DNA of 36,794 bases from Acidimicrobiia bacterium (GTDB taxonomy: Bacteria; Actinomycetota; Acidimicrobiia; Spongiisociales; UBA5794): NCBI GenBank assembly GCA_013003515.1, contig JABDIW010000041.1, positions 1 to 36,794 on the forward strand. The letters run 5' to 3'. The translations under genes were made by a program, and so were the position numbers. The first letter of the stretch is position 1. Each line of letters opens with the position of its first letter. Below, piece after piece: positions 1-6,437 of the stretch. The notes under the pieces are model-generated. The model ran no database searches and had not been told where the DNA came from. It worked only from the letters and a program-made list of their open reading frames with translations.

Positions 1-56
1 CCTACCGGTCGTGTTCTTGAGGCGGATTCCTGAGGAGCTTGAGAGTCTGAGGCCGT

Positions 57-2018
57 TCACGTCAGCTCCCTGTAGCCCGCGTCGGTGACCTCGTACTTGC
101 CCATCGTCGGATGTCCGACCCTCGCCACGAGCCCGGCATCGGACAGCAAGGCCATCGAGCCGTTGATCATTCCCTGGTCGATGAGCACACCGACGTCTTC
201 GAGGACGTTCTTGATCTCACGCGTCGAGCTGACGGCCTCCTCGCCTGCGCTCTGACGCTCAGCCAACAGACGCAAGATGATCTGGTCGACTCGCTCAGCG
301 GACCCACCAGAGGCCACAGGCGTCTCCTCCTCATCGTCGAGCACGAGCGCCGAGACGAGGACCGCCCCGTCGCCGAAGCTCCTGAGCCGCATCCGCACGG
401 CGTCTCCAGTGAGCGCCGAGTTCTTCTGCTTGGTGGCCTTGAGCGTGATGGTGCCTTCGTCTTCGGAGAGCCCCAGCTCGGTGTCGACTGAGGCACGCAA
501 CGCCGTGGAACCTCGCGCCCCCCGCTCGACCTCTTTACCCGAGTGATGCACCACAAGCACGCACGCCCCGGTCACGCGGCGCAGGTCGTCGAGCCGGTCG
601 ACGAAGCGCTGCATGTCCGACGCGTTGTTCTCGTCCATGAGCGTGTACCGGGCCAAGGTGTCGATGACGATCAAGTCCGGCGACCGCTCGCCCACCTCCT
701 TGAGGAGCGCACGGAACGTGCCGTCGTCCATGAGGTTCTCGGAGCCGTTGAGCCAGAACATGCCCTCGATATCGTCCAGCTCCAGCCCGCGATGATCGAG
801 CCACGCCATCTGACGCTGCGGTATCCCCGCGGCGCCTTCGCCGATGCAGTACAGCACCTTGCCCCGGCTGGTGGAGTGTGAGAAGAAGTCACGGCCCGAC
901 GCGATCGACAGCGCCCAGTCGATGGCCAGCCAGCTCTTGCCCGAGCCCGACGCACCGTAGAGCACGGCGAGCGAGTCCTTCTCGATGATGTCGTCGATGA
1001 TCCAGTCGGGCGGGTCGAGTTCGAGGATCTCGCGGGCCGACAGGATCGAGAAGCGCGAGCCTTTCTCACGCTTCTCGTCGTACAGCTTCGGCCCGCCCCA
1101 TTCGATGAGGTCGACCGGCGCCGACGTCGAGGGAGCCCCCGGCAACTCGCGCATCGCTTCGAGGGCGCGGGCCTCGTCGCCGCCATGGCCCATGAGCGCG
1201 TAGGCGTCGAACTTGGAGATCCCGGTCTCGGTGGGGAGCGGCGTGTTGGGCGAGTACACGTACAGCCGGTTCTTGCCGTCGCTTGAGACGCTGGCTGAGT
1301 GTGGCGCGGTGGCGTCGGGGTGACGCCACAGGCTGCCAGGGTTCTCGCCGTCGCCTTTGACGAGGGTCCAGCCGTCGAGGATCTCCGACCACAGGTGCCG
1401 GTGCTCGAACCACTCGAAGATCGACTCGCCCTGGTAGTCGGTGCGCTCACGGGGCTCGGCCCGCTCGGGCCGCTCGACGAGAAGCTTGGTGAGCCATTCG
1501 GGGCAGTCGGCGATGGGGAGCGTCTCGTCTTCCCAGTAGTACGCCTTGCCGGTCTCGGGGTGCCGCGACGGGGGCAGGATCGTGTAGCGCAGGTCCCGGT
1601 GTAACAGGTCGATGCCACTCTTGTCGCCGAGCCCGTGGTCGACGGCCCAGCGGTCGAGCCCGGTGGTGGAGAGGTCTTCGGCGGGGCGCCTGAGCCAGAC
1701 GTGGCGCCCCCCGTCGTTGCGCCCCGAGTAGTGGGTGCGGGTGTCGATGTCGTTGCCGCCGAGGGCGTCCCAGATCCGGTCGGCGCCGTAGCGCACGTCG
1801 AGGTCCAGGATGATGACGTCTTCGGGCACCCTGCATCCAATGAGGAGGTCGGGGTGCTCGATCCACATGGCGGTGAGCTTGGCGACGTCGGTGGTGGCGG
1901 ACCGGAAGCCGTGCGGTGCCAGCTCGGAGTGCGGCGACTTGTTGGGGTTGAGTGGGATGATCTCGTAGCCCCGCCTCGCATAGGAGGTGACGGCGTTGAG
2001 GATCTCGGGGTCGATCAC
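57..2018 (-). CDS. Primase-polymerase fused to RepA-type replicative helicase
   Basis: A 653-residue replication protein. Residues about 5-180 look like a bifunctional primase/polymerase (Prim-Pol) domain: the acidic pair is LDLD at 71-74, GGRH at 103-106 and the SGIDLL segment near 134-139. Residues about 335-560 are a RecA-fold, RepA-like hexameric helicase/ATPase: Walker A GASGSGKS (355-362), Walker B LIVID (449-453) and VVHHSGK near 489-495. The C-terminal part (about 575-650) looks like a winged helix. I chose the GTG at 2018 because it forms a GTGA overlap with the stop of the upstream gene. The same frame stays open to 2360 but that part is arginine-rich out-of-frame sequence inside the neighbouring gene. 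It probably primes and unwinds phage DNA, with synthesis by host polymerase since no phage polymerase is visible. It is the last gene of the leftward early operon. Confidence 0.9.
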   Translation of the reverse strand: MIDPEILNAVTSYARRGYEIIPLNPNKSPHSELAPHGFRSATTDVAKLTAMWIEHPDLLIGCRVPEDVIILDLDVRYGADRIWDALGGNDIDTRTHYSGRNDGGRHVWLRRPAEDLSTTGLDRWAVDHGLGDKSGIDLLHRDLRYTILPPSRHPETGKAYYWEDETLPIADCPEWLTKLLVERPERAEPRERTDYQGESIFEWFEHRHLWSEILDGWTLVKGDGENPGSLWRHPDATAPHSASVSSDGKNRLYVYSPNTPLPTETGISKFDAYALMGHGGDEARALEAMRELPGAPSTSAPVDLIEWGGPKLYDEKREKGSRFSILSAREILELDPPDWIIDDIIEKDSLAVLYGASGSGKSWLAIDWALSIASGRDFFSHSTSRGKVLYCIGEGAAGIPQRQMAWLDHRGLELDDIEGMFWLNGSENLMDDGTFRALLKEVGERSPDLIVIDTLARYTLMDENNASDMQRFVDRLDDLRRVTGACVLVVHHSGKEVERGARGSTALRASVDTELGLSEDEGTITLKATKQKNSALTGDAVRMRLRSFGDGAVLVSALVLDDEEETPVASGGSAERVDQIILRLLAERQSAGEEAVSSTREIKNVLEDVGVLIDQGMINGSMALLSDAGLVARVGHPTMGKYEVTDAGYRELT

Positions 2019-2524
2019 TCGATGTCTTCCCATGCCCGGCGCCTCGCTTCTTGATAGGCGGGCAGGGAGTCGGCGAACGGCGTGTCCACGCGGTACCCCG
2101 GCACGGCGAGGTCGGTGGCCCATTCGACGGTGACGTGACCTTCGACCGGGACGGTGACACCGTCGACCTCCAACTCGGTCGAACGAAGGCCGGGCACGTA
2201 GGTGCGATTCGTGTCGCCGAAGGTCGTCTTCTCGACTTGATCGCAGCTCTCCAGCATCGAGAACGAGTGCACGTGGTCGCTGATCTCGATGCCGTTGACC
2301 CACAGCCGGGCCTCGGTGAGCCCGTTGACCGCCTTCTCGACGAGGTCGACAGACGACCACGTGACATCGCTGGCGTCGATGACTTCGCCGGGCAGGTCGT
2401 CGAGGAGATCGGGCGCCATGGCTGCGGCGACGGGCGCTGCGGCCATGAGCCCCAAGAACCGCCGCCGCCCCATGTCCTTCATGTCGGCTTGGCGCTGCTT
2501 CTCAGCTTTGCGTCGTCTCAGCAT
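2015..2524 (-). CDS. Twin-arginine-signal protein with tail-tube-like segment
   Basis: A 169-residue protein of unknown function. The N-terminus has a basic stretch, then GRRRFLG (residues 19-25) followed by an alanine-rich hydrophobic run to about 37, which fits a twin-arginine (Tat) export signal. Cleavage would be near AMA at 35-37, although a proline follows. The mature part contains RLWVNGIEISDHVHSF (73-88), then TTFGDTNRTYVPGL (100-113). This 'G..(D/E)(L/I)SDHV...TTFGD...R..(V/I)PGL' pattern is common in small phage tail-tube-like beta proteins. The start at 2524 is an ATG preceded by GGAAGAGAG; it overlaps the previous gene by 23 bases, and the stop overlaps the primase start. A tail-like fold behind an export signal inside a replication operon is odd. 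A peripheral membrane or wall protein acting in superinfection immunity is possible but not shown. Confidence 0.75.
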   Translation of the reverse strand: MLRRRKAEKQRQADMKDMGRRRFLGLMAAAPVAAAMAPDLLDDLPGEVIDASDVTWSSVDLVEKAVNGLTEARLWVNGIEISDHVHSFSMLESCDQVEKTTFGDTNRTYVPGLRSTELEVDGVTVPVEGHVTVEWATDLAVPGYRVDTPFADSLPAYQEARRRAWEDIE

Positions 2525-2780
2525 TGGCTCTCTTCCTGTCCTCTGCCCGCTTCTTCGCGTACGGCAACGCCTTAGAGCGCACGCCTGCATAGATGGCGTC
2601 ACCCCGCTCAGGGGGCGGCTTGTCCTTCGAGACAACACACACCCCGATTGCGGCAGCCGCCCGACATGCCCGCTCGGCCTCTTTGGTCGAGCACCGGGCG
2701 ATGTCGGCCACGAACCCTGCCGTGAACGGTGTGGGCCTCGGGTTGACGCAGACCTGGGCGATGACGTCCTCAGGACTCAT
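2502..2780 (-). CDS. Small winged-helix-like protein, function unknown
   Basis: A 92-residue basic protein starting MSPEDVIAQV. Residues about 14-45 (FVADIARCSTKEAERACRAA then IGVCVV) read as a helix-turn-helix followed by a wing-like strand. The tail from 70 onward is strongly basic (KKRAEDRKRAN). This suggests nucleic-acid binding, but no family is recognised with certainty. The ATG at 2780 overlaps the end of the upstream gene by 11 bases; longer in-frame starts would run far into that gene and give arginine/serine-rich nonsense. It sits in the replication operon between an unknown acidic protein and the Tat-signal protein. Confidence 0.65.
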   Translation of the reverse strand: MSPEDVIAQVCVNPRPTPFTAGFVADIARCSTKEAERACRAAAAIGVCVVSKDKPPPERGDAIYAGVRSKALPYAKKRAEDRKRANAETTQS

Positions 2781-3174
2781 CGGTGGTGAGGTCGATGTCG
2801 ACGCCGTCATAGTCCGACGGCCCGGTGAGGCGAGTCCCGAGCATCTCGGCGAACGCCTCTTGGCGGCGAAGCTCGCGCTGCTCGTCGGGGAGCGGCGGGG
2901 CAAGCTCAGCGGCACGCAGCGACGCGGCCACACCGTCGATGATGTCGGACATATCTTCGAGCGAACCGCAGAGATCCTTGACGCTGTCGGAGCGCACGAG
3001 CTGGTGGATGGCGGTCGTGTCTTCGCCGTTGTGTAGCGTGATGGTCACGGCCCCGACGTCGCCCTCGATCTCATCGCGCACGACCTGGAGGTCGGCGGAG
3101 ATGTAGGCGGTAGCGAACAGCTTGGGACTCAGCCAGTGACGCTCAGTGTACGGGCGCTCGGTCTCGTTGCTCAT
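2770..3174 (-). CDS. Hypothetical acidic phage protein
   Basis: A 134-residue acidic soluble protein (start MSNETERPYTERHWL), not recognised. The first half looks beta-rich (LFATAYISADLQVV, then GAVTITLHNGE). Residues 60-110 look helical, with alternating charged residues (CGSLEDMSDIIDGVAASLRA). It has no membrane segment. The start makes an ATGA overlap with the methyltransferase stop, so it is translationally coupled to that gene. A role linked to DNA replication or modification is only an inference from position. Confidence 0.65.
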   Translation of the reverse strand: MSNETERPYTERHWLSPKLFATAYISADLQVVRDEIEGDVGAVTITLHNGEDTTAIHQLVRSDSVKDLCGSLEDMSDIIDGVAASLRAAELAPPLPDEQRELRRQEAFAEMLGTRLTGPSDYDGVDIDLTTDES

Positions 3175-3821
3175 TCTGGTTTCTCCAATGTGATGAGCCT
3201 CTCGGGGAGGCGCTGGCGGTTGGGTGAGAAGGTGAAGCCCCGGTTGGGGGCCGTGATCTCGTCGTCGGCGAGGACAACGAGGCCGAGGTCGACGAGAGCT
3301 TCGGTGTGCCATTCGCAGACGAGCTGCTCGACGCCTGCCTTGTAGAAGTTCTTGCAGTTGAGGATGAAGAGGCCACCGCGGCGCAGGACGCGCTCAGCTT
3401 CGGACCACGCCTTACGGTGCAGCTCCTTGTAGTCGTCGCCGAAGTGCATGCCCCCGGCGTTGCCTGCCTTGAGGTCTTGGCCGAGCGAGATGCGGTAGCT
3501 GAGCCTGGTCGAGGTGTCCATCTTCTTGGGCACGTAGGCGTCGGCGAGCCGGTTGCCGTAGGCGGGCGAGGTGACGATGGCGTCGAAGCTCCTGGCCCTC
3601 CACTTGAGGTCGGTGGCGTCCCCGGTTTCGGTGAGCGGATGCCAGCGAGCCCACTTGGGTTCGATCTCGACGCCGACGGTGTTGTGGCCCCAGCGGCGCA
3701 GCTCGTGGATGCCCCCGGTCCCGGCGAACGGGTCGAGTATCCGGCGCTGCTTGCGCGGGTCGAGGCGCTGGTGGATCTGGTCGATGATGTGTTCGGAGAA
3801 CTGGGCGGGGTGGCTGACCAT
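3171..3821 (-). CDS. Orphan DNA methyltransferase (N6-adenine or N4-cytosine type)
   Basis: A 217-residue SAM-dependent DNA methyltransferase. Motif I (SAM binding) is DPFAGTGG at residues 30-37. The catalytic motif IV is TSPAYGN at 84-90, a variant of the usual (D/N/S)PP(Y/F/W) with alanine in place of the second proline. Motif I precedes motif IV. The remainder contains GDDYKELHRKAWSEAERVL and RRGGLFILNCKNF, typical of the later Rossmann strands. No restriction endonuclease is nearby, so it is an orphan, probably protecting phage DNA or marking it for regulation. The ATG at 3821 overlaps the upstream stop as TGATG; a longer in-frame start at 3890 adds arginine-rich sequence lying inside the upstream gene. 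Confidence 0.88.
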   Translation of the reverse strand: MVSHPAQFSEHIIDQIHQRLDPRKQRRILDPFAGTGGIHELRRWGHNTVGVEIEPKWARWHPLTETGDATDLKWRARSFDAIVTSPAYGNRLADAYVPKKMDTSTRLSYRISLGQDLKAGNAGGMHFGDDYKELHRKAWSEAERVLRRGGLFILNCKNFYKAGVEQLVCEWHTEALVDLGLVVLADDEITAPNRGFTFSPNRQRLPERLITLEKPE

Positions 3822-4030
3822 CACTGGCTCCAGTCGCACGAGAGTCCGAGGACGGCCATGCCGTCTCCTTCGTAGCTCAGAGCCACACATTCGATGGCAC
3901 GGCCGTCGGTAAGGAGCACGAGCTGAGGGGTGAATTCGTCCCCGAAGTCGGAGATGTCACGCTCCCCCGCACATGCCGCGGTGACGAGGCAGAGCACGGC
4001 CAGGATGAGCCAGCGGTCGACGCGTTTCAT
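3821..4030 (-). CDS. Small lipoprotein
   Basis: A 69-residue predicted lipoprotein. Start MKRVDRWL is followed by a hydrophobic stretch and a lipobox ending VTAAC (cysteine at about 20), then an acidic mature part (GERDISDFGDEF). It should be lipidated and held on the outer face of the cytoplasmic membrane. The mature domain is about 50 residues, with LVLLTDGRAIECVALSYE suggesting a small beta barrel and two further cysteines. It is coupled by overlaps to both neighbours. Phage lipoproteins often act in superinfection exclusion; that is an inference here. Confidence 0.72.
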   Translation of the reverse strand: MKRVDRWLILAVLCLVTAACAGERDISDFGDEFTPQLVLLTDGRAIECVALSYEGDGMAVLGLSCDWSQ

Positions 4031-4296
4031 CTTGCTCCTTCGCCGAACTTGAAGCCGTCCGGCATGGTGATTGTGGGCGGGTTGTTCTCCAGCCATTCGA
4101 TGGCTGAGATCAGGTCACGCTTGAAGGCTGAGCCGAGCGAGGCGACGGCCCGGCCGATGCCGACGTCGTACATCTGCCCGGCGTACTTGAGGGCGTTGTC
4201 GTAGTGGCGCTCGGAGTAGACCGGCTTGCCGTCGCGCTCGCAGAGGTAACGCACGAGGGCATGGATGGGTGGAACCTCGACGGCTCGCGAGGTCAC
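4027..4296 (-). CDS. Hypothetical protein
   Basis: An 89-residue soluble protein, not recognised. It starts at a GTG that overlaps the previous stop (GTGA), giving VTSRAVEVPPIHALV. The sequence looks largely helical (HYDNALKYAGQMYDVGIGRA, then AFKRDLISAIEWLENN). The frame continues open upstream, but that part is arginine/proline-rich and lies inside the diphosphohydrolase gene, so the GTG start is preferred. It lies in the nucleotide-metabolism part of the early operon. Confidence 0.65.
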   Translation of the reverse strand: MTSRAVEVPPIHALVRYLCERDGKPVYSERHYDNALKYAGQMYDVGIGRAVASLGSAFKRDLISAIEWLENNPPTITMPDGFKFGEGAR

Positions 4297-4925
4297 AAGG
4301 GCCTGCCCGTGGCGATCCGGTAGGGGCCAGTGCGGCTCATCCCTTCGATCAGTCCCGCCCGCTCCAGCCGCATGACCATCGAGTAGGTCATGGCCCACGT
4401 GAGTGGCTTGCCGTCGAACGTGGAGCCTTCGAGGGCGTGCCAGATGTTCTTGCGGTGGAGCCCATCGGGGTAGGGGACGTCGGCGAGGAGGCCGAGGACC
4501 GCCTTGGCGAGGCCGGGCGGGTGCAGGACAATGGCGGGGAGGTGCTCGACCGGCTCGGGCTCCTGGGGGGGTGGCGGGTTGTCCTGTCCCCACCGAACGA
4601 GGTAGGCGTCCTGGTCGAACTCGGGGTCGATGCCGGGGGCGTCGGGGTAGTTGCAGCGCAACGCCATGATGCAGTTGGCGATGATGTGGCCGTAGTGAGA
4701 GCACCCTGATTCGGTGTCGTAGAACTCGCCGTCGGCGATCTTCTGGGCGTGACGGTCGAGGGCATCGAGGTACTCCTCGTCGTTCTTGCCGCCCTTGAGC
4801 CAGTTGTCGACCTCGTACTTGACGGCGCCCTGCTCGAACACGCGGATGACGTGGACGAGGGCATTACCGGCCTTGCGCAGCATGTGCCACTTGGGCTTGC
4901 CCTCGTCGTACCGCAATGCGCTCAC
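4293..4925 (-). CDS. dATP/dGTP diphosphohydrolase-type protein
   Basis: A 210-residue protein. Residues 3-95 match the phage dATP/dGTP diphosphohydrolase N-terminal family (the DUF5664 type): YDEGKPKW near the start, then IRVFEQGAVKYEVDNWLKG, DALDRHAQKIADGE and DTESGCSHYGHI. These helices carry the acidic and histidine residues expected of an all-alpha NTP pyrophosphohydrolase. Residues about 135-205 look like a winged helix (HALEGSTFDGKPLTWAMTYS, then MVMRLERAGLIEGM). The likely job is to reshape the dNTP pool. Related enzymes (MazZ) take part in making 2-aminoadenine DNA, but I see no PurZ-like gene, so base replacement is not supported. The GTG start overlaps the upstream stop as GTGA. Confidence 0.78.
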   Translation of the reverse strand: MSALRYDEGKPKWHMLRKAGNALVHVIRVFEQGAVKYEVDNWLKGGKNDEEYLDALDRHAQKIADGEFYDTESGCSHYGHIIANCIMALRCNYPDAPGIDPEFDQDAYLVRWGQDNPPPPQEPEPVEHLPAIVLHPPGLAKAVLGLLADVPYPDGLHRKNIWHALEGSTFDGKPLTWAMTYSMVMRLERAGLIEGMSRTGPYRIATGRPL

Positions 4926-5188
4926 TGCACTCGCCTCACAGCGATACGGGGGGTGTTGGTCTTGGGGTCCTTGCAGGCACGGGCCTCGTAGGTGGCCCCG
5001 GCAAAGGCGGTGCACTTGCCGTGACGGATGCGGTTGACGATCTGGCCCGAGCGGTTCGACAGGACCGCGTAGGGTTCGCCTTCCTCACAGAACGGCATGA
5101 GCGAGGAGACCCACTTGCCGGGCTTGTCGTCGGCCCGCTTGCGCAGCGAGCGGTACATGGTGGTGTAGCGGTTGGGGGTGGTGCGCAT
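4922..5188 (-). CDS. Hypothetical basic protein
   Basis: An 88-residue basic protein starting MRTTPNRYTTMYRSL. It has two central/late cysteines plus one near residue 34, no membrane segment and no recognised motif. The middle (PYAVLSNRSGQIVNRI) and end (ATYEARACKDPKTNTPRIAV) look beta-rich. It starts one base after the deaminase stop and its own stop overlaps the next gene, so all three are coupled. Function unknown. Confidence 0.65.
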   Translation of the reverse strand: MRTTPNRYTTMYRSLRKRADDKPGKWVSSLMPFCEEGEPYAVLSNRSGQIVNRIRHGKCTAFAGATYEARACKDPKTNTPRIAVRRVQ

Positions 5189-5189
5189 G

Positions 5190-5705
5190 TCAGAGGTTCA
5201 CTTTCCGTTCGTCGAAGAGGATTGGCCCGAGCTGGCCGGGGGTGATGACTTCTCGGGAGACGCCTGCGTCTTCGAGCATGGCGTCGGCGATGGCGATGGA
5301 TTCCTGCCAGCGCTGCGAGGCGACCGTCTCGTAGTAGGCGTGGGTCACGATCTTCTCGATGCCGACGCCGATGATCGCTCGGGCGCAGTCGGCGCACGCA
5401 GCCCACAGGCAGACCAGGGTCGAGCCTTGGAGCCAGTTGCCGTTGTGGGCTCGCACTGCGTCGAAGATCGCTGAGCGTTCGGCGTGCTCGATGCGGTCGT
5501 ACTTGCCGGGGCGTTCGAGGTCGGGCTTCACTCGCCAGAATGTGTTGCAGCCGACACCGAGGACGTAGCCGGGCCAGATGTGGTCGAGCTTGTCGGGTGT
5601 GGGCTGTGCGATCACGGCCCCGTTCTGGGTGGAGGGGTCGGGGCTGTAGAGCGCCTGCTTGTAGGCGCGGCGCATGAGTTCGGCGTAGGCGGGCGTGAGT
5701 GTCAT
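5190..5705 (-). CDS. dCMP deaminase-type zinc enzyme
   Basis: A 171-residue cytidine/deoxycytidylate deaminase-fold protein. Zinc-site residues are visible: HAE at 74-76 (zinc histidine and catalytic glutamate) and CADC at 104-107. The usual PCxxC is AACADC here, so the proline is lost but both cysteines remain. The NGA at 28-30 and VLGVGCN at 48-54 also fit the family. It would deaminate dCMP to dUMP, feeding dTMP synthesis. It sits beside a dATP/dGTP diphosphohydrolase-type gene, so together they would adjust the nucleotide pool during phage replication. No thymidylate synthase is visible in the window. Confidence 0.85.
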   Translation of the reverse strand: MTLTPAYAELMRRAYKQALYSPDPSTQNGAVIAQPTPDKLDHIWPGYVLGVGCNTFWRVKPDLERPGKYDRIEHAERSAIFDAVRAHNGNWLQGSTLVCLWAACADCARAIIGVGIEKIVTHAYYETVASQRWQESIAIADAMLEDAGVSREVITPGQLGPILFDERKVNL

Positions 5706-5728
5706 GGGGGCTTTCTGGTCGAAGGGAC

Positions 5729-5769
5729 GGGCGCCCCGAGCCGGGAGGGGTGACTAGCTCGGGGCGCCC
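5729..5769 (-). terminator. 12-bp perfect hairpin in an early-operon gap
   Basis: GGGCGCCCCGAG at 5729-5740 pairs perfectly with CTCGGGGCGCCC at 5758-5769 around a 17-base loop. It lies in the only sizeable gap of the early operon (5706-5788). No uridine run follows on either strand, so it may be an attenuator, a processing signal or a non-canonical actinobacterial terminator. Confidence 0.6.
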
Positions 5770-5788
5770 ACGCGTGGCAGCACGCGAC

Positions 5789-6223
5789 CTAGAAGGCGTC
5801 CTCCTCGGACTCCATGGCCATGCCGGTCGCCGGGGGCGTGTACTTGGCCTTGAAGATCTTCTCGGCGTTGCCTTTGCCGGTGTCGTTGTCGGAGCTGTGC
5901 TGGATCTTGAGGGTGCCGCCTTCGAGGATCTGGCTGACGCCAGCGTCCTTGAGTGCCGCGGCGACCGCCTGGTACTTGCGGTCGGGGCGAGGGTTCTTGT
6001 CGACGTCCTTCTTCTCGGTCATCCACAGCGTGTAGAGGTCGCCGGTGGGGTCCTCGATCACGACGTAGACGACGCTCTGGCGGACGCCTTCGTTGAAGCG
6101 GTCCTCCATCTCGATCGGCTCGTCGCAGACCTGGTCGACGCGGCCTTCGAGGGTGGTTTCTCCTGCGACGGAGTTGGCCCAAGCGAATGCTTCGGGCAGG
6201 TCGCCGGTTGCTTTCATTTCCAT
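5789..6223 (-). CDS. Possible OB-fold single-strand DNA-binding-like protein
   Basis: A 144-residue acidic protein (MEMKATGDLPEAF...). The region 24-75 has a strand pattern (TTLEGRVDQVCDEP, then SVVYVVIEDPTGDLYTLWM) reminiscent of OB-fold single-strand binding proteins. The C-terminus ends in an acidic tail, ESEEDAF, a common feature of SSB-like proteins that recruit partners. The position, two genes downstream of a RecB/Cas4-type nuclease, also fits a recombination or replication accessory. The family is not recognised with certainty, so the OB-fold call is an inference from pattern. It starts after a 13-base gap from the upstream membrane protein gene. Confidence 0.6.
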   Translation of the reverse strand: MEMKATGDLPEAFAWANSVAGETTLEGRVDQVCDEPIEMEDRFNEGVRQSVVYVVIEDPTGDLYTLWMTEKKDVDKNPRPDRKYQAVAAALKDAGVSQILEGGTLKIQHSSDNDTGKGNAEKIFKAKYTPPATGMAMESEEDAF

Positions 6224-6236
6224 GATGGTGTGCCTT

Positions 6237-6437
6237 TCAGCAGTTGGTGATGTGTTCGTTGCGCTTCATGCGCCAGAGGTCGAGGACCATGTAGTGCTCG
6301 GTGACTTCGATGCAGGTGTCGTCGTCGAGGTGCACGAGCGACTTACGCTCCGAGCCAGTGAAGACGGCCATACCCGCAATCACGATGAGGAGACCGACCA
6401 TGCAGATGTTGAGGAGGAAGAGGAACTCGTCCCTCAT
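6237..6437 (-). CDS. Small single-span membrane protein
   Basis: A 66-residue protein with a short N-terminus (MRDE) and one strong transmembrane segment at about 5-27 (FLFLLNICMVGLLIVIAGMA), followed by a soluble part of about 38 residues containing DDDTCIEVTEHYMVLDLW. It makes an ATGA overlap with the upstream nuclease gene. Function unknown. It is one of several small envelope-targeted proteins in this genome. Confidence 0.62.
   Translation of the reverse strand: MRDEFLFLLNICMVGLLIVIAGMAVFTGSERKSLVHLDDDTCIEVTEHYMVLDLWRMKRNEHITNC

Noticed and set aside
2019..2360. N-terminal extension of the primase gene up to 2360
   Set aside because: The extension is arginine-rich, lies inside the Tat-signal gene in another frame, and a GTGA-coupled GTG start at 2018 fits the domain start.
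4293..4925. 2-aminoadenine (Z) genome pathway
   Set aside because: Only the diphosphohydrolase-type gene is present; no PurZ-like adenylosuccinate synthetase or Z-specific polymerase is visible.
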